Part shown: positions 36,625 to 45,617 of the stretch, piece by piece | Layout of the letters: each line of letters opens with the position of its first letter | How positions within the stretch are numbered: position 1 is the first letter of the stretch | From: Vannielia litorea | GTDB taxonomy: Bacteria; Pseudomonadota; Alphaproteobacteria; Rhodobacterales; Rhodobacteraceae | Direction of reading: 5' to 3' | Assembly (NCBI RefSeq): GCF_018424695.1 | Contig: NZ_QTNQ01000010.1 | Coordinates: 1 to 64,000, forward strand | Length of the DNA: 64,000 bases | The notes under the pieces: model-generated | What the model was told of the DNA's origin: nothing | Seen by the model: the letters and a program-made list of their open reading frames with translations, nothing else | Databases searched by the model: none | Made by a program: the position numbers and the translations under genes

Positions 36625-37787
36625 GTTGGCAGCTCCGGCATCTGTTCCGGCGCACGAGGTGAGAGCAGTTCGGCCCCGCCCGCCCGCAAAACCAGGTTCT
36701 CTTCATGCACCAGCATCCGCCCAGGCGCCACCCAAGCACCGGGTTCCAACGTGAGCACCATGCCCTCGCGCAGTTCCGACCTGTCCAGAGGCGTGAACGA
36801 GGGCCACTCGGTGAGCGACACCCCCAGACCATGCCCCAAGCGACCGGCGCCGGGCTGCACGCCGCGCCTTGCAAGGCCGTCCGAGAGAATCCAGTGCACA
36901 TCACAGGCCAGCATCCCCGGCTTCAAGATCGCCAACGCCTCCTCCGTCACCTCCCACAGAGCCGCCTGGACTGTCCGGACCGCCGCCGAGGCGGGCCCCA
37001 CCGCGTAGTTTCTGTCGAAGTCACAATAGTAACCGTCACACACCGCACCGGTGTCCAGCATGAGCACGTCGCCAGCCTCCAGAGGCGCCGGGCCTGCGGG
37101 CGAGATCACATCGGTGTAGCCGTCGGCACCCGCCGCACCAGCAACATAGCTCACCCAGTCCGCCCCCTCTTCCAGAATCGCGCATTGAAAGGCGCGGAAG
37201 ACCTCGCTGAGGGGCCGTCCCTGGGCGGCCAGCTCCGGAACGCGCGCAAATGCCCGCCCGGCGACACCGCATGTGGCACGGATCTTCTCGATCTCCGCCT
37301 CGCTCTTGATCTCGCGCACGCGCTGCACTGTCGCTGTTCCATCCACAATTTCCCGGGGCACGATGCCCTCGGCCATCCGGGTGAAATCCGCCAAAGGCAT
37401 GCGCAGATGCGTCTCAAGCCCCATCGGCACGCCGAGTCGGCCCGTCTCCGGCACCAGGCCGCACAGCGTGTCGATCAGCAGGCTCACACCGTCGTCCTCC
37501 GGGTGCGGCGCATCCCAGGTGCGCACCTGCCTCAGCCAGGTGCGGGACATCAGCTCCGCCCCGATCGACGGGATGACCGCAATCGGCGTCCCCGCGATAG
37601 GAACCACCACAAACCACGGGCGCGCCGGACTCTCCCAGAACCGGGTGAGAAACCCTGTGACATAAAAAAAATCCGCCGGCGTCGTCAGCAACAGAGCGTC
37701 AATCCCGCGCTCCGCCATCTCGGTCTGCAGCCGCCCGACCCGGCCCTCGAATTCGGCCACCGGGAACAGCGACGGAGCCTCAGCCAT
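36621..37787 (-). CDS. M24-family metallohydrolase (creatinase/prolidase/ectoine hydrolase-like)
   Basis: This 388-aa protein has the N-terminal creatinase-like domain (GIDALLLTTPADFFYVTGF) and the C-terminal pita-bread M24 domain. All metal ligands are seen: Asp in LMLDTGAVCDGYY, Asp in CDFDRNYAVG, His in GRLGHGLGVSLTEWPSF, Glu in MVLTLEPGAW and Glu in MLVHEENLVLR. It therefore looks like a metal-dependent enzyme rather than a metal-free creatinase. M24 members include Xaa-Pro peptidases and the ectoine hydrolase DoeA/EutD, which is of similar length. It overlaps the PLP lyase by 8 nt and the EutA-like gene by 4 nt. Confidence 0.8.
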   Translation of the reverse strand: MAEAPSLFPVAEFEGRVGRLQTEMAERGIDALLLTTPADFFYVTGFLTRFWESPARPWFVVVPIAGTPIAVIPSIGAELMSRTWLRQVRTWDAPHPEDDGVSLLIDTLCGLVPETGRLGVPMGLETHLRMPLADFTRMAEGIVPREIVDGTATVQRVREIKSEAEIEKIRATCGVAGRAFARVPELAAQGRPLSEVFRAFQCAILEEGADWVSYVAGAAGADGYTDVISPAGPAPLEAGDVLMLDTGAVCDGYYCDFDRNYAVGPASAAVRTVQAALWEVTEEALAILKPGMLACDVHWILSDGLARRGVQPGAGRLGHGLGVSLTEWPSFTPLDRSELREGMVLTLEPGAWVAPGRMLVHEENLVLRAGGAELLSPRAPEQMPELPT

Positions 37788-38835
37788 CCTCCGGTCCCTC
37801 GCTCACTATGGCCAGCACACGCGCTTCGGGCCCTGTTTCGAGCCCCGCCAACAGCGCCGCAAGCCCGGCCCCACCCGACGGAGTGGTCCCTATCCCTGCC
37901 TCGGCGAGCACAGCCACGCCCGCCTCAACCTCCGCCTCGGTCATCGTCACGAAGCGGTCGGCGTCACGTGCGAGCCCAGCCAACGCGATCAGCGAAGGTG
38001 CCTTGCAATCGAGCCGCCCCATGCAGGAAACCGGCCCATCCGTGGTCACGGCGCGGCCTGCACGAATGCTCTCGATGAGCGCGGGCGCAACCTCCGGCTC
38101 CACCACGATGATCTCCGGCCCATCGCCCCAGGCCAGGCGCGCATGGGCGGCCACCGCTGCCGCCAACCCGCCTACCCCGGCCTGAAGCAGGATATGTGTC
38201 GGGGCCTCTTCCAGCTGATCCACCGCCTCAGCGGCAAGCTGGGTGTAGCCTTCCATCACGCGGAGCGGCAGCTCGAAATATCCCTCCCAGGAACTGTCGG
38301 AAAGCAGCCGCCAGCCCCGCTCCTCTGCCGCGTGTTCCGCCGCCGCCATGCTGGCCGCGTAATCCGCCCCGGCCCGGACTACCTCGGCTCCATGCGCCTC
38401 CAACCGGGCGGCAAAGGCCGCGGGCACTGTCTGCGCAAGGTAGATCACCGCGCGCGCTCCGAAGATCCCGGCACCTGCCGCCACCGAAAGTCCGTGGTTC
38501 CCGGCGCTCGCTGCAACAAATGTCTGCCCAGCCAGCGCCGCCGTCAGAGCCGCCCCCTCCGGGGCCGCGGCAGCGGCCTCGCGCGCAATCGCATGCGCCG
38601 CGCCCAGGGCCTTGAAGCTGCCAAGGCCCATCCGTTCCCGCTCATCCTTTATCCAGACGGCCTCCACCCCGGCACGCCGGGCAATCTCCGAACAACTCCG
38701 AAGCGGCGTCACTTCGTGAGCCGGGCAGCGCGCCAGCAGCCCGGCCACATCGGAGGCATCGGCAATCGGCATCACCACGCCGAGATCGAGCCCGGTGCCA
38801 CGCCAGGGGTTCTTGATAATCTTTGGCACACGCAT
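37780..38835 (-). CDS. PLP-dependent diaminopropionate ammonia-lyase-like enzyme
   Basis: This 351-aa fold-type II PLP enzyme carries the PLP lysine at Lys75 in RERMGLGSFKALGAAHA, the diaminopropionate ammonia-lyase variant of the motif, with the Asn loop ASAGNHGLSVA and a Gly-rich phosphate loop LLQAGVGGLAAAVAAHA. Known members eliminate ammonia from 2,3-diaminopropionate, serine or threonine; EutB of hydroxyectoine breakdown is in the same superfamily. It is shorter than typical diaminopropionate lyase (about 400 aa), missing part of the N terminus. GGGAG lies upstream of the ATG. It is first of three overlapping genes. Confidence 0.78.
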   Translation of the reverse strand: MRVPKIIKNPWRGTGLDLGVVMPIADASDVAGLLARCPAHEVTPLRSCSEIARRAGVEAVWIKDERERMGLGSFKALGAAHAIAREAAAAAPEGAALTAALAGQTFVAASAGNHGLSVAAGAGIFGARAVIYLAQTVPAAFAARLEAHGAEVVRAGADYAASMAAAEHAAEERGWRLLSDSSWEGYFELPLRVMEGYTQLAAEAVDQLEEAPTHILLQAGVGGLAAAVAAHARLAWGDGPEIIVVEPEVAPALIESIRAGRAVTTDGPVSCMGRLDCKAPSLIALAGLARDADRFVTMTEAEVEAGVAVLAEAGIGTTPSGGAGLAALLAGLETGPEARVLAIVSEGPEDG

Positions 38836-39790
38836 TCTCCCTGCATTGGCACATGCACTATAGGGACCCAGCCCCGCTGGCCGTGCAATGCCCTCTCACG
38901 CATTTCCGCGCATCTGGTCCTGCGACGTGCCGAAGGCGAACTTGGAGTATCTGAATTCCAGCAACGAGCGTCACGAAAGAAAGAATGTCGCCTCGTCAGC
39001 CGCTCCTCCGCCTTCGGCTTCCGCCATCGCCACTCGCTGCGCTGTCCTTGTGTCCTTGCGCCACAAGCTTGCTTATCTCCGACACGGCATCACGGCCGAC
39101 GGCTCGGCGGTCGAACGCTGGGCTCTGGGCATGGTCCGTGACATTTGCCCCCCAAGACCCAGCGGCCTGAAGCCAGGCTAGAGCTGCAAACAGGTGCTCT
39201 ATAAGGGTTCGCTTGACGGTCCCCTTGAGCAGCCTTCATCGGGTGGTCCGGTTTGATCGTTGGTGGACTTCAGCCTGCACTCAAAAACGCCCCGACCTCA
39301 TGCAGCAGGTAGAGAATACCATTGGAACGGCTTCCTGGCACTTGAAAGGAGGTCAGCATCGGCGTTGCTTTCCTGTTTCACTGGCATGCCGCCCGCTCGC
39401 CCGGAGATCGAGTGGCGGCAGCCAGGCGGCTGACGCAGGGCTGCCGTTTTGATCGTGGTTCCTACAGGCATCGAAGATCGCGCTGTCGGAACAGAGGTCG
39501 ACGTGATCCTCGGCCCAGGGCAGCTTGTGGCGATCCGGCATGCCATCCCTTCACTCGCAAACCATCCAGAGATCAGATTCGGCCGGGGAAAATAGGATGC
39601 CCGAATGGCCAACTGAGGCATACCGTTCCTGTTTTTGTCTCTTTATGACCCGGTGCCTTGTTATCATGGCACCGAGCCGCGTGGCGGACTGGCTGCGGCC
39701 TGTGCGAGGGGCGCGGATATAGGGCGCGGGCTCATGGGAGAGCGAGAAACCCCGGCTTTAAACCCCGGCTTTTCGGGCCTGCGTCCGCCA
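38836..39790. other. 955-bp region without a confident gene
   Basis: Several short frames exist on both strands, none with a convincing ribosome site plus family motif. The most coding-like stretch is a plus-strand frame from 39434 to the TAG at 39593-39595, which reads IVVPTGIEDRAVGTEVDVIL then GPGQLVAIRHAIPSL; it has no start codon or upstream context and may be the eroded end of a lost gene. The left 50 bp should hold the promoter of the PLP-lyase operon: CTATAGT on the minus strand, 20-30 nt before its ribosome site, resembles a -10 element. Confidence 0.5.
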
Positions 39791-41182
39791 CTAGCCCCCT
39801 CGAAACCCGCTTTCTCCGATGTCCCAGAACACGCCCGCCATCACCCGCAACGCATCGCGACAGACAGGCTTGAGAACGTGTTCGTTTGGCGCATGTTGCG
39901 AGCAGCCGCGATAGGAATGGGGCACCCAGATCGTCGGCAGGCCGAGGATTTCGGTGAAGCTGTCATTTGGCAGCGACCCGGCGAGGTTGGGCAGCACGTG
40001 CAAATCGCCCGCGGTGGCCCGGATCGACTCGCCTACGAATTGCGCCCAGGGGTGGGTTGGGTCCAGCCGGGTGGCGGAGAAGAATCCACGGTCATGCTGC
40101 TGGATTTGCACGCGCGCAAAGCCGTGGGCGTCGAGATGACGGCGCAGCGCGGGCACAACCTCCTCGGGGTCGGTGCCGATGACAAAGCGCAGCTGGCAGG
40201 TGGCCCGCGCCCATCCGGAAATTGCGTTGACCGGGGCCTCGGGCACGCCGGAGACCATGGCCAGTACGGCAAAGCTGTTCCAGCCGAAGGCGCGTTCGGC
40301 GGGGGTCAGGCTTTCCTCGCCCCAATCGGGGTCAACCGCCGGGCCTTCGCCTCCTGCGACTGGCAGGTCGCGCAGCGCGTCGCGCACGCTGTCTGTCAGG
40401 CTATCGGGGCGCCACTCTGGCACCTTGATCTGGCCGCGCACGTCGGTGATGCAGGCCAGCGCATGGGCGAGGATCATCGCCGGATCTGCGAGCAGCCCGC
40501 CCCAGTTGCCGGAGTGATGCGCGCCTTCATGGGTCTCTACGACGAGGTCAAAGGTTGTCCCGCCGCGCGAGCCCATGAACATGGTCGGCACGTCGGGTTG
40601 CAGGCGCGGCCCGTCCGACGCGATCAGCACATCCGCGCTCAGCCGGTCCTTGTAGGTCCGGAATACCTCCGGCAGGCCGACGGAGCCGACCTCTTCACTC
40701 ATTTCCAGAACGATCCGCGTGTTGAAGCCCAGGCTGCCGCGTGCCGCCAGAACGGCCTCGAGCGCTGCGAGATTGACCAGATGCTGGCATTTGTTGTCTG
40801 CCGTGCCGCGCCCATAGAGCCGGTCGCCCTCTTCGGTGATCTGCCAGGGCTCCAGGCCCTCGCGCCACATGCCTTCCTGGCCCAGCACTGTATCGCCGTG
40901 CCCATAGGTCAGGATCGTTGGCAAGCCCTCGCCTTCGTGGCGCTCTCCAAGCAGCAACGGGCCGCCCTTGGGGTCGGGGTTGTCGATGGTCTCGCAGGTA
41001 AATCCCAAGGCCTCGAGCCGGGGCTGCATCGCCTCGATCAGGTAGCGCTGCGACTCCGCGCGGGCTTCGGGGGCCGGGTTCTGGCTTTCGCTGCGGTAAG
41101 AGACAAGGCGGGCAAGGTCGGCCTGGAACGCGCCAGTTTCAAAATACTCGGTCGCTTTGGCAAGGGCGGTGTCTCTGGTCAT
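39791..41182 (-). CDS. M20-family metallopeptidase (dipeptidase)
   Basis: This 463-aa zinc peptidase of the M20 family hydrolyses dipeptides or N-acyl amino acids. Metal and catalytic residues are visible: His-Gly-Asp in ILTYGHGDTVLG, Asp in RLYGRGTADNKCQHLVN, the Glu-Glu pair in VLEMSEEVGSVGL, Asp in VLIASDGPRL, and a C-terminal His in SYRGCSQHAPNEHVL. The dimerisation domain sits around residues 215-350. Its start overlaps the stop of the gamma-glutamyltransferase gene (ATGA), tying it to the peptide transporter operon. In that context a Cys-Gly or other dipeptide left after gamma-glutamyl removal is a natural substrate. Confidence 0.88.
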   Translation of the reverse strand: MTRDTALAKATEYFETGAFQADLARLVSYRSESQNPAPEARAESQRYLIEAMQPRLEALGFTCETIDNPDPKGGPLLLGERHEGEGLPTILTYGHGDTVLGQEGMWREGLEPWQITEEGDRLYGRGTADNKCQHLVNLAALEAVLAARGSLGFNTRIVLEMSEEVGSVGLPEVFRTYKDRLSADVLIASDGPRLQPDVPTMFMGSRGGTTFDLVVETHEGAHHSGNWGGLLADPAMILAHALACITDVRGQIKVPEWRPDSLTDSVRDALRDLPVAGGEGPAVDPDWGEESLTPAERAFGWNSFAVLAMVSGVPEAPVNAISGWARATCQLRFVIGTDPEEVVPALRRHLDAHGFARVQIQQHDRGFFSATRLDPTHPWAQFVGESIRATAGDLHVLPNLAGSLPNDSFTEILGLPTIWVPHSYRGCSQHAPNEHVLKPVCRDALRVMAGVFWDIGESGFRGG

Positions 41183-42744
41183 TCTGTCTCTTCAAGGGCT
41201 GCGTCACCCCAGGGTGACATGATTTCGGTGCATCCGGTGTTGACCGCTCCCTCGCGCATCACCCCGGCGGGGCAAGCGAAGGCGTAAGGCAGCACGGTGC
41301 GTCGCGTGGTTTGGACGGGCATGACAGCCTCGATGGCCGTCAGAACTTCGGCTGGCAAGGTTTCATCCGCGATGGCCCCCGCCCCGCCCGACACGTCAAT
41401 GCGCGGCGCGTGGAAGGCTGTGGCGAGGCCCATGCCGTTGTCGGTGACAAAGGACGCCAGTTGGGCAACTGCGGATACGATCTTGCGCCCGCCGGAGGCC
41501 CCGAGGGCGAAGCTGCGCGCGCCCTGCTGGCCCACGATGGGGCAGACGTTCATCAGGCAGGCCTTGTCGGGCGCGAGGGAGTTGGGTCTGCCCTGTTCGG
41601 GGTCGAACCACATGATGCCGTTGTTCATCAGCAGGCCGGTGGCGCGAGAGACCACGCGGCTGCCGAAGATGGAGAGCAGCGTTTGCGTATGCGCGACCAT
41701 GTTGCCCGCGCGGTCGACGATCGAAAAATGGGTGGTGCAACCGGGCGCCTCGGCCACCTCGCCGGTGTCGCCCATGGTGCCGAGCCGCTCGGCATAGGCC
41801 CGGCTGAGGGCGCGGGCATAGGCGGGGAAGGCGCGGGCGGGGGTGGAGAGATCGGCCTCGGCCAGTTGCTCCATCACCCGCGCGAAGGTGGGCCCGGCGG
41901 TTAGCCCCGGGACGACGTTAAAGAGGGCGTCGCGGTAAGGCACCGGCTGCGCCGCGCCGATCCAGGCGCGATAGCCGCGCAGATCGTCCGCCGAGAGGCT
42001 GCCGCCCTTGGCCTGAACATCCCCGGCCAGCGCCTCTGCGATGTCGCCTTCATAAAACGCGCGCGGCCCGCCCTTGGCCAGAACCTCCAGCATGTCGGCC
42101 ATCGCGCTTTGGTCCAGCCGGTTGTCGGGGATCGCCGTCCAGCCCGAGGCTTTGGGCCAAGTGCCGTCGTCAAGGAACAGGGCGGCTGCATCCGGATCTT
42201 CTGCGAGGTTGCGTGCGACCGAGGCAATCAGCAGTGCGGCATACCAGTCCACCAGCAGGCCCTCGCGGGCATGGGCAATGGCCGGGGCCAACAAATCAGC
42301 CCAGGGCAGGCAGCCCCAGCGGGCGTGGGCCTGAGCGACGCCCTCCACCGCGCCCGGCACGGCGATGGCGGTTGCGCCTTCGACGTTGCGATCCTCCACC
42401 ACCCGTTCCCATGGGAAGAGATCGCCCGCCTGACCTTCGCCCGACAGCGGATAGTCGGCCACGTTCAGCGCCTTGGGCGAGCGCATGCCGAAGTTGATCG
42501 CCACGGCCTCGCCGGTGTCGGCGCGCCAGTGCACCGCCGCCCCGCCCCCGGCCGGGCCGCTCATCCAGGGCTCCAGCACGCCAAGCACGAAGGAAGTGGC
42601 CACCGCCGCATCCACCGCGTCGCCGCCTGCGCGCAGCACCTCGGCCCCGGCTTCGGCGGCGAGCCGGTGCTGGGAGGCGACCACGCCGCCGGGCGTTTCG
42701 ATCACGTGCTTGCGGACCTCCTGGGTTCTGGACAGGGCACTCAC
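41179..42744 (-). CDS. Gamma-glutamyltransferase-family protein
   Basis: This 521-aa Ntn-hydrolase precursor should cleave itself at Thr337 in GCTTHFSIVDRAGNMVAHTQ, producing the small subunit whose new N-terminal Thr is the nucleophile. Other GGT blocks are GGVVASQHRLAAEAGAEVLR, PWMSGPAGGGAAVHW, AVPGAVEG and the oxyanion-type ALGASGGRKIVSAVAQ. There is no signal peptide, so it is cytoplasmic, unlike classic periplasmic Ggt and like YwrD-type enzymes. The start is GTG at 42744 overlapping the dppF-like stop (GTGA). It would release glutamate or an acyl group from imported peptides. Confidence 0.88.
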   Translation of the reverse strand: MSALSRTQEVRKHVIETPGGVVASQHRLAAEAGAEVLRAGGDAVDAAVATSFVLGVLEPWMSGPAGGGAAVHWRADTGEAVAINFGMRSPKALNVADYPLSGEGQAGDLFPWERVVEDRNVEGATAIAVPGAVEGVAQAHARWGCLPWADLLAPAIAHAREGLLVDWYAALLIASVARNLAEDPDAAALFLDDGTWPKASGWTAIPDNRLDQSAMADMLEVLAKGGPRAFYEGDIAEALAGDVQAKGGSLSADDLRGYRAWIGAAQPVPYRDALFNVVPGLTAGPTFARVMEQLAEADLSTPARAFPAYARALSRAYAERLGTMGDTGEVAEAPGCTTHFSIVDRAGNMVAHTQTLLSIFGSRVVSRATGLLMNNGIMWFDPEQGRPNSLAPDKACLMNVCPIVGQQGARSFALGASGGRKIVSAVAQLASFVTDNGMGLATAFHAPRIDVSGGAGAIADETLPAEVLTAIEAVMPVQTTRRTVLPYAFACPAGVMREGAVNTGCTEIMSPWGDAALEETE

Positions 42745-43724
42745 GTCGCACTGCCCTCGAACATCGGGCTTTCGGGGTCGTGCAGGTGGCACTCCACTCG
42801 GCCTGCCTCGGTTTCGAGCGGGCGCGGCGCCTTTGCGGCGCAGAGCTCGGTGGCATGGGGGCAGCGGGGGTGGAAGGCACAGCCGGAGGGCGGCGCGATC
42901 GGGTTGGGATAGGCCGAACCGAGGGAGGTTTCCGGCACCCCCAGCCCCGGGTCCGGCGTGAGCACCGAATTGAGAAGGGCACGGGTGTAAGGATGGCGCG
43001 GGCGCTCGAAGAGGTCGGCCACAGGAGCCTCCTCCACGATCCGGCCGAGATACATCACCGCCACGCGCGTCGCCAGGTGCTCAACCACCGCCAGATCGTG
43101 GGAGATGAACAGGTAAGTGAGCCCGAACTCCTTGCGCAGATCGCCGAGCAGGTTGAGAATCTGGCTTTGCACCGAGACATCCAGCGCCGATGTCGGCTCG
43201 TCGCAAATGACGATCTCGGGCTTCATCACCAGCGCGCGTGCGATGGCGACGCGTTGGCGCTGGCCGCCCGACATCTGGCTTGGGTAGGTGTTGATGACCC
43301 GCGCCGGAAGGCCGACGATATCGAGAATCTCGAGCACCGCCTTGCGCTGGCTGGCCGCATCGCCGATGCGATGCACCCGCAGGGGCAACGAGACCAGATC
43401 ATAGATGGACTTGCGCGGGTTCAGCGAGGAGTACGGGTCCTGAAAGATCGGCTGGAGCCGCCCGGCCAGCGCGCGCCGGTCGAGTTCCTGCATCCGGTCG
43501 CCCTCGACCAGCACGTGGCCGTCGGTCGGGGCTTCGAGGCCAAGCAGAAGCTTGGCGAGGGTGGATTTGCCACAGCCGGATTCACCGACCAGCCCCAGCA
43601 CCTCGCCCTTGCGCATCGACAGGGTGACGTCATTCACCGCCGTCAGTGGCTTGCGCTTTCCGAAGAGGCCCTGCTTGACGCTGTAGGTCTTTCTCACATG
43701 ATCGAGCGTGAGGATGTCGTTCAT
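42741..43724 (-). CDS. Oligopeptide ABC transporter ATP-binding protein (DppF/OppF type)
   Basis: This 327-aa ATPase has Walker A GESGCGKST, signature MSGGQRQRVAIARAL, Walker B IVICDEPTSALD and the C-terminal oligopeptide extension with the Cys motif CAFHPRCPHATELCAAKAP that binds an Fe-S cluster in some DppD/DppF pairs. It overlaps the partner ATPase by 4 nt upstream and the GGT gene by 4 nt downstream. It is the second ATPase subunit of the Dpp-type transporter. Confidence 0.93.
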   Translation of the reverse strand: MNDILTLDHVRKTYSVKQGLFGKRKPLTAVNDVTLSMRKGEVLGLVGESGCGKSTLAKLLLGLEAPTDGHVLVEGDRMQELDRRALAGRLQPIFQDPYSSLNPRKSIYDLVSLPLRVHRIGDAASQRKAVLEILDIVGLPARVINTYPSQMSGGQRQRVAIARALVMKPEIVICDEPTSALDVSVQSQILNLLGDLRKEFGLTYLFISHDLAVVEHLATRVAVMYLGRIVEEAPVADLFERPRHPYTRALLNSVLTPDPGLGVPETSLGSAYPNPIAPPSGCAFHPRCPHATELCAAKAPRPLETEAGRVECHLHDPESPMFEGSAT

Positions 43725-44716
43725 GCAACCTCTCCTTCTTCGGACAGCGCCCCATCGGCAAAGACACAGCGGAAGCGATGGCCGGCACCGCCCTGCATCG
43801 GGATCGCCGCGCGGCAGGCGGGTTGCGCGTGGGGGCAGCGGGTACGGAAGGCGCAGCCGGTGACCTCCCCCACCAGCGAGGGCACGATGCCCGCAATGGT
43901 GCCCAGCGGCGCCCCGCGTGCCGTCTTGCCCGGTTGCGGGATGCAGCGCAGAAGACCGCGCGTGTAGGGATGGCTCGGCGTGGCGAAGACATCGTGGGCC
44001 GGGCCGGTTTCGACCAGTTCGCCCGCATACATCACCGCCACCTTGTCGGCGACCCGCGCCACCACCCCGAGGTCATGGGTGATGAGGATCATGGCCATGT
44101 TCATCTCGCGCGTCAGCTCCACCAGAAGCCGCAGGATCTGCGCCTGAATCGTCACGTCCAGCGCCGTGGTCGGCTCGTCGGCGATCAGCAGGTCGGGCTC
44201 GCACATCAAGGCCATGGCGATCATCACCCGCTGACGCAGCCCGCCCGAAAGCTGGTGCGGATATTGCGACAACCGGCTGGCGGCGGCGGTGATGCCGACC
44301 TTCTCCAGCAGCTCCACCGCGCGGGCGCGAGCCTTCTCGCGGCTGACTTTGCGGTGCAGCAGCAGAGTCTCCATCAACTGGTCGCCGATGGTGTAGGCCG
44401 GGTTGAGCGAGGTCATCGGCTCCTGAAAGATCATCGCCATCCGGTTTCCGCGCAGGTCGCGCATCACCCGGTTGTTCGCCTTCAGCAGATCGGCCTTGTC
44501 GAAGCGGATCTCGTCCGCCGAGCGTTTGATCGACTTGCCCAGCAGGCCCATCACCGCGAGCGAGGTGAGTGACTTGCCCGAGCCGCTTTCGCCCACGATC
44601 GAGAGGGTTTCGCCGCGCTTGAGGTCAAAGTCGATGCCGCGCACCGCGTGCAGGGTGCCGCTGCCGGTGGGGATGTCGAGTGTGAGGTTTTTCACGGAAA
44701 GCAGGGTGTCGTCCAT
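43721..44716 (-). CDS. Oligopeptide ABC transporter ATP-binding protein (DppD/OppD type)
   Basis: This 331-aa ATPase has Walker A GESGSGKSL, signature LSGGLRQRVMIAMAL, Walker B LLIADEPTTALD, and the C-terminal CAFRTRCPHAQPACRAA cluster-binding-like motif. It carries the OppD-type feature IFQEPMTSLNP in the Q-loop. It lies 3 nt after the permease gene and overlaps the second ATPase. Together the two ATPases form the heterodimer that powers peptide import. Confidence 0.93.
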   Translation of the reverse strand: MDDTLLSVKNLTLDIPTGSGTLHAVRGIDFDLKRGETLSIVGESGSGKSLTSLAVMGLLGKSIKRSADEIRFDKADLLKANNRVMRDLRGNRMAMIFQEPMTSLNPAYTIGDQLMETLLLHRKVSREKARARAVELLEKVGITAAASRLSQYPHQLSGGLRQRVMIAMALMCEPDLLIADEPTTALDVTIQAQILRLLVELTREMNMAMILITHDLGVVARVADKVAVMYAGELVETGPAHDVFATPSHPYTRGLLRCIPQPGKTARGAPLGTIAGIVPSLVGEVTGCAFRTRCPHAQPACRAAIPMQGGAGHRFRCVFADGALSEEGEVA

Positions 44717-44719
44717 CGG

Positions 44720-45616
44720 TCAGCTCCGTCCTTCGGGGGCGGTCACGTCGCGCAGGCCGTCGCCCATGAGATTGATCGCCAGCACCAGCACGAACAGCAC
44801 CGCGCCGGGGATCAGCACCAGCCACGGCTCGAACAGCATCATGTTCTTGCCCTCCGAAACCATCAGGCCCCAGGAGGGCGTTGGCGGCTGGACCCCGAGG
44901 CCGAGAAAGCTCAGCGCCGCTTCGAGAAGGATGGCGTGGGCCATTTCCAGCGTGACGATGACGATCAGGTTATTGAAGACGTTCGGCATGATCTCGGTCA
45001 GCAGGATGCGGGGCGTGGAGGCGCCGATGACCTGCGCGGCAGCCACGTAGTCGCGGCGGCTGATTTGCAGGGTCGAGGCGCGCATCACCACGGCGAAGCG
45101 ATCCCAAAGCAGCAGGCCCAGCACGCAGATCACCACCGTGAGCGAGCCCCCGAGGATGGCCACCACGGCCAAGGCGACCAGCACCACCGGCATTGCGAGC
45201 CGCACGTTGATGAGGAAGGTCACGACGGCATCAACCTTGCCGCCGAAATAGCCCGCCGCAACCCCCATGGCGGTGCCGATCACGCCGGAGATCAGCGCGG
45301 CGACGGTGCCGATCAGCAGCGAGACGCGGGCGCCGTAGAGCAAACGCGAGAGGTAGTCGCGCCCGAGGTGATCGGTGCCGAGGGGATGCTCCCACGTTCC
45401 ACCCATGAAGACGGGCGGCACCATGCGCTTCATCAGGCTCTGGGCGTAGGGATCGTGGGGCGCGAGGAGCGGCGCGAGGAGCGCGACCAGCACCAGCAGG
45501 CCCACGACGATGACGCCGAACATCAGGCCCTTGTGGGAGAAGGCGCGCGACTTGAGCATCTGGCGCGGTGACGGGCCCTGAAGTTCTGCAGAGAGCGGAT
45601 CGGTGGCGTCGGTCAT
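44720..45616 (-). CDS. Oligopeptide ABC transporter permease (DppC type)
   Basis: This 298-aa permease has an N-terminal OppC_N-type segment (KGLMFGVIVVGLLVLVALLA) and six membrane helices with the EAA loop QVIGASTPRILLTEIMPNV. It has the periplasmic motif HPLGTDHLGRDYLSRLLYGA typical of DppC/OppC. It follows the DppB-type gene with one base between them. Confidence 0.93.
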   Translation of the reverse strand: MTDATDPLSAELQGPSPRQMLKSRAFSHKGLMFGVIVVGLLVLVALLAPLLAPHDPYAQSLMKRMVPPVFMGGTWEHPLGTDHLGRDYLSRLLYGARVSLLIGTVAALISGVIGTAMGVAAGYFGGKVDAVVTFLINVRLAMPVVLVALAVVAILGGSLTVVICVLGLLLWDRFAVVMRASTLQISRRDYVAAAQVIGASTPRILLTEIMPNVFNNLIVIVTLEMAHAILLEAALSFLGLGVQPPTPSWGLMVSEGKNMMLFEPWLVLIPGAVLFVLVLAINLMGDGLRDVTAPEGRS

Positions 45617-45617
45617 C

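Noticed and set aside
35884..38835. Annotating the three-gene operon as eutABD of hydroxyectoine use
   Set aside because: eutC, eutE/doeB and an ectoine transporter are absent and the PLP enzyme carries a diaminopropionate-lyase motif, so the names were withheld.
39298..39621. Minus-strand frame of about 107 codons in the spacer before the M20 gene
   Set aside because: No ribosome site, no motif, Ser/Pro/Arg-rich; the opposite strand looks slightly more coding-like but has no start.
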